Positions 58,556-64,000 of a stretch of 64,000 nucleotides of DNA are shown here, in pieces. A program made the position numbers and the translations under genes. The notes below the pieces were generated by a model. The model searched no databases. It was not told the origin of the DNA and saw only the letters and a list, made by a program, of their open reading frames with translations. Source of the stretch: Lachnospiraceae bacterium JLR.KK002 (GTDB taxonomy: Bacteria > Bacillota > Clostridia > Lachnospirales > Lachnospiraceae); the NCBI GenBank assembly GCA_036941025.1, contig JAYMNP010000001.1, positions 124,001-188,000 of the forward strand, given 5' to 3'. Position 1 is the first letter of the stretch; each line of letters opens with the position of its first letter.

Positions 58556-59449
58556 ATGAACGTATTCGGAGAAAATTTACAGTTTTACAGAAAGCAGAGA
58601 AATCTGACGCAGGAGCAGCTGGCGGAACAGCTTGATGTTTCCAGACAGACCGTATCCAAATGGGAGGCAGGAACCTCTTTTCCGGAAATGGAGAAAATTC
58701 TTCAGCTGTGCGATTTGTTTTCCTGTGATATGGATACGCTGCTGAGAAAAGAGGCGGCGCTCCTGGAGACGGCGGACAGTCAGGGCTATGAGAATCATAT
58801 GGAAAAGAGGCGGAAAAAGATTACCTTTGGCGTCACATTCCTGATTCTTGGGGTGGCAGTCTACGAGATACTGGAAGGGTTTCAAAGCCCTGAAATATTG
58901 TCAGATGTGATTTTTATGTCTATGGCAGTGGTGTCGGTTCTGGTGCTTGTGGTGGCCGGAATGGAACATGATATTTACCGGAAAAATCATCCGGTGATTC
59001 CGGATTTTTACACACCGGCAGAAAAGGAAAAATCTGATCAGCAGTTTCCCAGACGGATTGCCACAGGAATCGGCCTTATACTGATTGGAGCGCTGGTCGG
59101 CATGAACGGAGATGAATTTCCTCTGCGGGCAGGGATGAAAGAAGATTTTTATCAGGGAATTTTCCTGTTGCTGGCTGCTCTGGGAATCGGCATCCTTATC
59201 TATGCCGGGATGGGAAAAGAAAAGTATGAAGTGGATACTTATAATAAGGAAAACAGTCCGGAACAGAAAAGGAAAAATATGGGGGTGGGCGTCTGGTGCG
59301 GCTGTATTATGCTGTTTGCCACCGGCATATTTCTGGTGACAGGATTTGTGTTTGACCTCTGGCGGATTTGCTGGATTGTCTGGCCCACAGGCGGGCTGCT
59401 CTGCGGGATTGTGGCCCTGATTTTAAATGGGCGGAACAACGCAGGCTGA
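58556..59449 (+). CDS. Xre-type regulator with membrane C-terminus
   Basis: 297 residues with GAGAGGTGA upstream. The HTH_3 domain is at residues 4-62 (NLQFYRKQRNLTQEQLAEQL, VSRQTVSKWEAGTSFPEMEK). After a polar linker come about six hydrophobic segments, for example ITFGVTFLILGVAVYEI, VIFMSMAVVSVLVLVVAG and GIFLLLAALGIGILIYAGM. Membrane-bound Xre regulators are common in Firmicutes and are thought to sense envelope or membrane events. It follows aspS by 145 bases without a shared promoter being evident. Target genes unknown. Confidence 0.82.
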   Translation: MNVFGENLQFYRKQRNLTQEQLAEQLDVSRQTVSKWEAGTSFPEMEKILQLCDLFSCDMDTLLRKEAALLETADSQGYENHMEKRRKKITFGVTFLILGVAVYEILEGFQSPEILSDVIFMSMAVVSVLVLVVAGMEHDIYRKNHPVIPDFYTPAEKEKSDQQFPRRIATGIGLILIGALVGMNGDEFPLRAGMKEDFYQGIFLLLAALGIGILIYAGMGKEKYEVDTYNKENSPEQKRKNMGVGVWCGCIMLFATGIFLVTGFVFDLWRICWIVWPTGGLLCGIVALILNGRNNAG

Positions 59450-59496
59450 CCGCTGCTGACGCAGCTCCTGTCTGAGGCTTAAGGGGCGTTCCGCTC

Positions 59497-59567
59497 ATAG
59501 CCTGCATTCTGTGCTCATTCATGCAGGCATGATTCGCCCATAATTCAGGCTATGGCTGAACTGTTGC
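59497..59567. repeat. Interspersed repeat, copy 2, with hairpin
   Basis: TGTGCTCATTCATGC to CAGGCTATGGCTGAACTG repeats 52739-52794. Here GCCTGCAT / ATGCAGGC (59500-59528) forms a perfect 8-bp stem, and TTCAG/CTGAA a second. A REP-like palindromic repeat of this genome is likely. Confidence 0.6.
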
Positions 59568-59656
59568 TAAAATTTTTATTTCCTTTTGGATGTTATATGG
59601 ACTTTGCAGGAAAAACATGATAGAATAGAAACCAAATAGTCGAAGAGAATAAAGAA

Positions 59657-59707
59657 CCCGAAAACCATGCGTTGCGGCCGGCAGACGTAACATACAGGAT
59701 TTTCGGG
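59657..59707 (+). promoter_or_regulatory. Nested stem structure before the HAD gene
   Basis: CCCGAAAA (59657) pairs with TTTTCGGG (59700-59707) and inside it GTTGCG pairs with CGTAAC (59686); AGA and TCT extend the outer stem. No T run follows. It may be an RNA leader of the HAD gene or a terminator remnant; no riboswitch family was recognised. Confidence 0.45.
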
Positions 59708-59758
59708 TCTCTGCATGGAAAAATGTATTAGCATATGGTTGGTACAGAAGGAGGAATC

Positions 59759-60403
59759 ATGAAAAAAGGGATTATATTTGATCTGGATGGCACTCTGTGG
59801 GATTCATCCGAGGAAGTGGCAATATCCTGGCAGGCAGCGCTGGATGAACATTTTGACATAGAAAAACCAATTACAGCAGAGATGATCCAGGGAGTTATGG
59901 GAAAGAGCATGTATGAGATTTCGGATATTCTTTTTTCTGAATTTGAGATGAAAGACCGGCGGGAAATGCTGGCGTACTGCTGTAAGAAAGAGAATGAGCA
60001 TATCAGAAGTCACGGAGGCATTCTGATGAAAGGGCTGGAAGATACCCTTCAGAATCTGAGGGACCGCGGTTATCATCTGAGTATTGTGAGCAACTGCCAG
60101 GCAGGCTATATAGAAGCATTTCTGGAATATCACAAACTGGAAAGTTATTTTGACGATTTTGAATGCTTTGGAAGAACCGGAAGAGAGAAAGGCCGCAATA
60201 TCCGTATGGTGGTGGAGCGGAACCAGCTGGACAGAGCCGTTTATGTGGGAGACGTTCAGGGAGACTACTATGCGGCGGAAGAAGCGGAGATTCCTTTTAT
60301 TCATGCGGAGAACGGATATGGAACTATCCAGGCGGAGGTGCCTTCCATTACGGATCTGGAGCAGCTTCCCCAGGTGGTAGAAGAAATTTTTAAGGAACAG
60401 TAA
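59759..60403 (+). CDS. HAD-superfamily hydrolase (phosphoglycolate phosphatase-like)
   Basis: 214 residues from the ATG at 59759, AAGGAGG upstream; eight extra residues of the open frame overlap the site. Motif I is IIFDLDGTLWDSSEE with both Asp, motif II LSIVSNCQAGYIEAF, motif III Lys in GREKGRNIRM and motif IV VYVGDVQGDYYAA. A cap domain (about 20-80) fits subfamily I phosphatases of the Gph type. It removes phosphate from a small sugar or nucleotide phosphate. It precedes luxS by 31 bases and may share its operon. Confidence 0.88.
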   Translation: MKKGIIFDLDGTLWDSSEEVAISWQAALDEHFDIEKPITAEMIQGVMGKSMYEISDILFSEFEMKDRREMLAYCCKKENEHIRSHGGILMKGLEDTLQNLRDRGYHLSIVSNCQAGYIEAFLEYHKLESYFDDFECFGRTGREKGRNIRMVVERNQLDRAVYVGDVQGDYYAAEEAEIPFIHAENGYGTIQAEVPSITDLEQLPQVVEEIFKEQ

Positions 60404-60434
60404 CAGAACACACACGAAGAAGGGAGAACTGATA

Positions 60435-60932
60435 ATGGAAAAAATTGCGAGCTTTACCATAGACCATGTGAAGCTGGAGCCGGGAATTTATGTTTCCCGC
60501 AAAGATCATATCGGAAAAGAAGTGGTGACCACTTTTGATTTGCGTATGACGTCGCCGAACGATGAGCCGGTTATGAACACAGCGGAAATGCATACCCTGG
60601 AACATCTGGGAGCTACTTATCTGCGCAATGACCCGGAATATAAAGATAAAATCGTCTATTTTGGGCCCATGGGCTGCCGTACCGGCTGCTATCTGCTGAT
60701 GGCAGGGGATTACGAGTCCAGGGATATTGTGAAATTAATCACCGGAATGTATGAATTTATCCGGGATTTCCGCGGAGAAATACCGGGAGCCCGCGCGTTG
60801 GACTGCGGCAATTATCTGGATCACAATCTTGCCATGACCAATTATGTGGCGAACCGTTATCTGGAGAACACACTTTATAAAATAGATGAAAAGCACCTGA
60901 TTTATCCGGAGAAAACAGAGGATATGGAATAG
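60435..60932 (+). CDS. luxS: S-ribosylhomocysteine lyase LuxS
   Basis: 165 residues with AAGGGAGA upstream. Metal-binding HTLEHLGATYLRN (His-x3-His region) and the conserved GPMGCRTGCYLLM with the catalytic Cys are intact, and the third metal ligand is present in RALDCGNYLDHNL. It splits S-ribosylhomocysteine into homocysteine and the precursor of autoinducer-2. Together with mtnN 55 bases downstream it forms the route that recycles S-adenosylhomocysteine. Confidence 0.95.
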   Translation: MEKIASFTIDHVKLEPGIYVSRKDHIGKEVVTTFDLRMTSPNDEPVMNTAEMHTLEHLGATYLRNDPEYKDKIVYFGPMGCRTGCYLLMAGDYESRDIVKLITGMYEFIRDFRGEIPGARALDCGNYLDHNLAMTNYVANRYLENTLYKIDEKHLIYPEKTEDME

Positions 60933-60987
60933 AAACGGATGAGAGCCGGACAAAAGGGCCGGCATGATCCGGTGACAGGAGAACAGA

Positions 60988-61686
60988 ATGAAAAAGGTTG
61001 GAATTATCGGCGCCATGGAGCTGGAAGTGGAAGCACTGAAATGGGCCATGCAGATTCGCCGCAGGGTGGAAAAGGCCTCCATGGAGTTTTTGGAAGGGAC
61101 ATTGAACGGAACAGAGACTGTGATTGTACGCAGCGGAATCGGCAAAGTAAACGCGGCCCTCTGTACCCAGATTTTATGCGACTGTTTTGAAGTGACCCAT
61201 ATTATCAATACGGGAGTGGCAGGCTCTCTGAAAAATGAAATCAATATCGGCGATATCGTGGTATCCACAGACGCCCTCCACCATGACGTGGATGTGCGGG
61301 TGTTCGGGTATCCCCTGGGGGAGGTTCCCCAGATGGGCTGTCTGGCTTTTCCGGCGGATGACAGGCTTGTACAGCTTGCAGTGTCCTGCTGTAAGGAAGT
61401 GAATCCGGATATTGAAGTGTATCAGGGAAGAGTGGTAAGCGGAGACCAGTTTATCAGTGATAAAGAGGTAAAGAACAGGATTATAGAGAATTTCCAGGGA
61501 TTCTGTGTGGAGATGGAGGGAGCATCCATCGCCCATGCCGCATATCTGAATCATGTGCCTTTCGTTATCATCCGGGCAATCTCAGATAAGGCGGATGACA
61601 GCGCGGAAATGGATTATCCGTCCTTTGAAAAAGCGGCGGCAGTTCATTCGGCAGCTCTGGTGGAGCATATGCTTCCGGGAATATAG
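60988..61686 (+). CDS. mtnN: 5'-methylthioadenosine/S-adenosylhomocysteine nucleosidase
   Basis: 232 residues with AGGAGAAC upstream. MKKVGIIGAMELEVEALKWA, INTGVAGSLKNEINIGDIVV, RVVSGDQFISDKEVKNRIIE and the active-site end VEMEGASIAHAAYLNHVPFV, RAISDKADDSAEMDY are all typical of the MTA/SAH nucleosidase family (Pfs). It removes adenine from S-adenosylhomocysteine and gives LuxS its substrate. luxS and mtnN side by side form a full two-step pathway. Confidence 0.95.
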   Translation: MKKVGIIGAMELEVEALKWAMQIRRRVEKASMEFLEGTLNGTETVIVRSGIGKVNAALCTQILCDCFEVTHIINTGVAGSLKNEINIGDIVVSTDALHHDVDVRVFGYPLGEVPQMGCLAFPADDRLVQLAVSCCKEVNPDIEVYQGRVVSGDQFISDKEVKNRIIENFQGFCVEMEGASIAHAAYLNHVPFVIIRAISDKADDSAEMDYPSFEKAAAVHSAALVEHMLPGI

Positions 61687-61716
61687 AATCCTGATATAAT
61701 ATTTGAGATATTTATG

Positions 61717-61757
61717 GCAGAAGCCTGACAGGGAAAGCTGTTGGGCTTCTGCTTCAT
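61717..61757 (+). terminator. Terminator of the luxS-mtnN operon
   Basis: GCAGAAGCC pairs perfectly with GGCTTCTGC, then TTCATTT. It lies 30 bases after the mtnN stop. Confidence 0.75.
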
Positions 61758-61828
61758 TTACGATATGGAAATTTGTGAGAAAAAAGGACAGGAAGTTATA
61801 AAGAAATTCTTAATTCGGTAAAAATTCA

Positions 61829-61857
61829 TTGTTTCTCCCCATTTCCTGTGCTATAAT
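61829..61857 (+). promoter_or_regulatory. Promoter of the PAP2-like gene
   Basis: TTGTTT (61829), 17 bases, TATAAT (61852-61857). It is 85 bases before the start codon. Confidence 0.6.
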
Positions 61858-61942
61858 CCAGTGAGATAACCCAAAGCGGCAGAAGTTTTTCGTCTGACCG
61901 CAAAACAGGAAGGGAAATGAAAAGGTTCAGGGTGATGATTGA

Positions 61943-62617
61943 ATGAAAGAGACAGTAAAAGACTTTTTTTATCGTTATCGGCATGGGTGGATTTTATCAT
62001 ATCTGCTGATTTATCTGGCATGGTTTGCTTACCTGGAACAAACGGTGACCAGGCGTTTCCATGTAATTCATATGCCGATAGATGACTACATACCTTTTAT
62101 TGAGGTGTTTATCGTACCGTATCTGCTGTGGTTTGGGTACGTGGCCCTTGCAATTACATTTTTCTTTTTCCGGAATGTACAGGATTATTACAAACTATGC
62201 ATTTTTCTGTTTGTGGGAATGACGGTTTTTCTGGTGGTGTCCACGGTGTATCCCAATGGCCATTACCTGCGGCCAAGGGTATTCGAGAGGGATAATATAT
62301 TTGTAACGTTGGTGAAGGGGCTTTATATGGTAGATACGCCTACCAATCTCTTTCCCAGTATCCATGTGTATAATTCCATCGGCGTACACCTTTCCGTTAT
62401 GCACAGTGAACAGCTGAAAGAGAAAAAATGGATTCGGAGAATTTCTTTTGTACTGATGGTTTCCATCATTGCTTCTACCATGTTTTTAAAACAGCATTCC
62501 GTGTTTGATGTGATTACTGGCTGTATTATGGCCATTGTGATGTATACGCTGGTATATGGTGGCGAACTGCTCGTCGGCAGGAGACGTGTATACAAGAGAC
62601 AGTACAGAGAAATATAA
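61943..62617 (+). CDS. PAP2-like membrane phosphatase/phosphotransferase
   Basis: 224 residues. Six hydrophobic segments, from ILSYLLIYLAWFAYLEQTV to VITGCIMAIVMYTLVYGGEL. The phosphatase signature is partly visible: NLFPSIHVYNSIGVHLSVMH (Pro-Ser-x-His) and LKQHSVFDVITG (His and Asp of motif 3), with RPR in LRPRVFERD as a possible motif 1. PAP2 enzymes remove phosphate from lipids such as undecaprenyl diphosphate or phosphatidic acid, or transfer inositol phosphate groups. The ribosome site is weak (GGGTGATG). The substrate cannot be told. Confidence 0.82.
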   Translation: MKETVKDFFYRYRHGWILSYLLIYLAWFAYLEQTVTRRFHVIHMPIDDYIPFIEVFIVPYLLWFGYVALAITFFFFRNVQDYYKLCIFLFVGMTVFLVVSTVYPNGHYLRPRVFERDNIFVTLVKGLYMVDTPTNLFPSIHVYNSIGVHLSVMHSEQLKEKKWIRRISFVLMVSIIASTMFLKQHSVFDVITGCIMAIVMYTLVYGGELLVGRRRVYKRQYREI

Positions 62618-62643
62618 AAGAGAGAAAGGAATTTTCCTCTTAT

Positions 62644-62681
62644 ACAGCCCGCCTGAGGGATAAACTCCAGGGGGCTGTTTC
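62644..62681 (+). terminator. Terminator after the PAP2-like gene
   Basis: ACAGCCC pairs with GGGCTGT, with an inner CCTG/CAGG pair, then TTTC. It stands just before the tandem repeats. Confidence 0.65.
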
Positions 62682-62682
62682 A

Positions 62683-63467
62683 TTCTCTTATAGGAAACAC
62701 CGTGTTACTGAGAAGTGCTAAAGTATATAGATTTCCTATAAGAGAAAGCCCACCGGGCGGGATGCGCAGCTCGCGGAGAGGAAATATATTGCCAGGCAAT
62801 CCGCTCGCGCGCAGCAAACCGTCCAGGTCCCTCAAGAATGAGGGATTCATGGAGTTGAAGCGGACCTGTCCGCTTTGTTCTCTTATAGGAAACACCGTGT
62901 TACTGAGAAGTGCTAAAGTATATAGATTTCCTATAAGAGAAAAGCCCTCCGGGCAGGATGCGCAGCTCGCGGAGAGGAAATATATTGCCAGGCAATCCGC
63001 TCGCGCGCGGCAAAGCGCCCAGGTCCCTCAAGAATGAGGGATTCATGGAGTTGAAGCAGACCTGTCCGCTTTGTTCTCTTATAGGAAACACCGTGTTACT
63101 GAGAAGTGCTAAAGTATATAGATTTCCTATAAGAGAAAAGCCCTCCGGGCAGGATGCGCAGCTCGCGGAGAGGAAATATATTGCCAGGCAATCCGCTCGC
63201 GCGCGGCAAAGCGCCCAGGTCCCTCAAGAATGAGGGATTCATGGAGTTGAAGCAGACCTGTCCGCTTTGTTCTCTTATAGGAAACACCGTGTTACTGAGA
63301 AGTGCTAAAGTATATAGATTTCCTATAAGAGAAAGCCCACCGGGCGGGATGCGCAGCTCGCGGAGAGGAAATATATTGCCAGGCAATCCGCTCGCGCGCA
63401 GCAAAGCACCCAGGTCCCTCAAGAATGAGGGATTCAGGGAGTTGAAGCGGACCTGTCCGCTTTTTTA
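62683..63467. repeat. Four tandem copies of a 196-bp structured repeat
   Basis: Units start at 62683, 62878, 63074 and 63270 (period 195-196). Each opens with TTCTCTTATAGGAAA and its perfect complement TTTCCTATAAGAGAA about 35 bases later. A G/C-rich middle with CTCGCGGAGAGGAAATATA follows, and the unit ends in GGTCCCTCAAGAATGAGGGA and AGCGGAC-CT-GTCCGCT stems. The period is not a multiple of three and the reading frames break, so it is not coding. In the last unit the final stem runs into TTTTTT (63446-63466), a working terminator. Not a CRISPR array: no short repeats with unique spacers. Confidence 0.9.
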
Positions 63468-63546
63468 TTCTACGGGAAATAAAAAAGCCATGGCTGCTGA
63501 ACACCATGACTTTACTGCTGTAACATTCCGATGACATAAAAAGAAT

Positions 63547-63620
63547 CGGGGTAACAGGATTCGAACCTGCGACCTCACGGCCCCCAGCCGTGCGCTCTAG
63601 CCAAGCTGAGCCATACCCCG
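63547..63620 (-). tRNA. tRNA-Pro (anticodon GGG)
   Basis: Read on the minus strand: acceptor CGGGGTA pairs with TACCCCG, D arm GGCTCAGCTTGGCTAGAGC, anticodon arm CACGG-CTGGGGG-CCGTG with GGG at positions 34-36, variable AGGTC, T arm GCAGG-TTCGAAT-CCTGT. 74 bases. The CCA end is not encoded. A T-rich stretch follows the 3' end (TTCTTTTTATG). Confidence 0.95.
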
Positions 63621-63770
63621 AATGCTTTCCTATTATAGCATAGAAAAAAATAAAAATCAACTGTTAAATATTGAAAATTGAAATTATTTGACTTTAGCTG
63701 AAATAGAATTATAATAGACATTAGTATAATTCATTTCAGTTATACGACAGACTAAAGAGAGGCAGGACAT

Positions 63771-64000
63771 ATGAAAACATTAAAGAATTTAACCAGGAAA
63801 CAGCGGATATTTGTTATAATCGGAATCATTTTGTTCGTGATTCTGGCAGTATATCTGGGATTTGCAGCGTTCTTCAGTACGCATTTTATGTTTGGAACCA
63901 CCATCAACGGTGTGAAGGCTTCGGGAAGAACCGTAGAGACCGTGGAACAGTTGATTGAAGATGAAATTGACGGGTATGAGATTTGTCTGGAACCCAGGGA
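63771..64000 (+). CDS. Peptidoglycan-binding/L,D-transpeptidase-type protein (3' end outside window)
   Basis: The first 76 codons of a gene with GAGAGGCAGGA upstream. A basic start (MKTLKNLTRKQR), one membrane segment (IFVIIGIILFVILAVYLGFA) and then FGTTINGVKASGRTVETVEQ, which is the opening of the peptidoglycan-binding domain found before YkuD or VanW-type domains in clostridial cell-wall proteins. The protein would be anchored in the membrane and act in the wall. The catalytic part is not in the window, so the exact enzyme cannot be stated. Confidence 0.7.
   Translation, partial: MKTLKNLTRKQRIFVIIGIILFVILAVYLGFAAFFSTHFMFGTTINGVKASGRTVETVEQLIEDEIDGYEICLEPR

Noticed and set aside
62683..63467. 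CRISPR-like repeat array
   Set aside because: Only four long (196-bp) units that follow one another without unique spacers, and no cas genes nearby.
62702..63534. Open frames of 60-126 codons on both strands across the tandem repeat
   Set aside because: They arise from the repeat itself; the period is not a multiple of three, frames break between units, and no ribosome sites stand before them.

Overview
The window looks like the chromosome of a gut-type Lachnospiraceae (Firmicutes, Clostridia). The flanks carry a Clostridia-type housekeeping run (relA/spoT, MBL-fold hydrolase, hemZ, hisS, aspS, luxS, mtnN), strong AGGAGG ribosome sites and Rho-independent terminators. The middle 41 kb is a stack of foreign mobile DNA of a kind common in gut Clostridia. 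No species can be named from the sequence alone.

Layout. 1-3.9 kb: end of a DUF5692-like membrane protein, an opposed operon (membrane-anchored protein, secreted protein, EpsG-like polymerase), a broken acetolactate synthase remnant, and the 3' third of a metallo-beta-lactamase-like gene. 3.9-44.9 kb: three integrative mobilizable elements in tandem (A 3884-27521, B 27522-35580, C 35581-44916). They sit head to tail at a GAGT core and split that one gene. Joining 44921-45440 + GAGT + 3643-3883 on the minus strand restores a 254-codon frame. Each element has the same left half: Xre-type regulator (minus), then excisionase-like HTH, tyrosine integrase, small ribbon-helix-helix mobilization protein and RepA-like ATPase. 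MobV relaxase and cargo follow; A and B also carry TnpV. A is further loaded with two copies of one IS630-family element, one copy of a second IS630-family element, and a complete fourth element (D, 14489-24595) inserted in a KilA-N gene. D carries TnpV, a two-component system with a BceAB-like ABC transporter, a MobA/MobL-type relaxase, an excisionase, an Xre regulator and an integrase. 44.9-64 kb: 5' part of the split gene, a divergent HxlR regulator, a glycosyltransferase, a GNAT protein, the relA-hisS-aspS run with a chemotaxis receptor, luxS-mtnN, a PAP2-like membrane protein, a 4 x 196-bp tandem repeat, tRNA-Pro(GGG), and the start of a peptidoglycan-binding/L,D-transpeptidase-type protein.

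How the parts work together. In each IME an Xre regulator faces a TTGACA-like/TATAAT-like promoter for the xis-int-mob genes. The spacer holds an operator palindrome, different in each element. The integrases appear to use paired arm sites with an 11-bp period: TGATAACA in A, TGGCAACA in B-left and C-right, TGGCTCTA in C-left. These arm types do not match within B and C, which implies that the array was reshuffled through its shared mobilization genes. A and B share a terminator-promoter cassette (TTGAAA, 17 bp, TATACT) behind TnpV, after which the cargo is completely different. This looks like a cargo-exchange slot. Element C carries a lipoprotein with all four class D beta-lactamase motifs, two unrecognised genes and a likely small RNA on the opposite strand.
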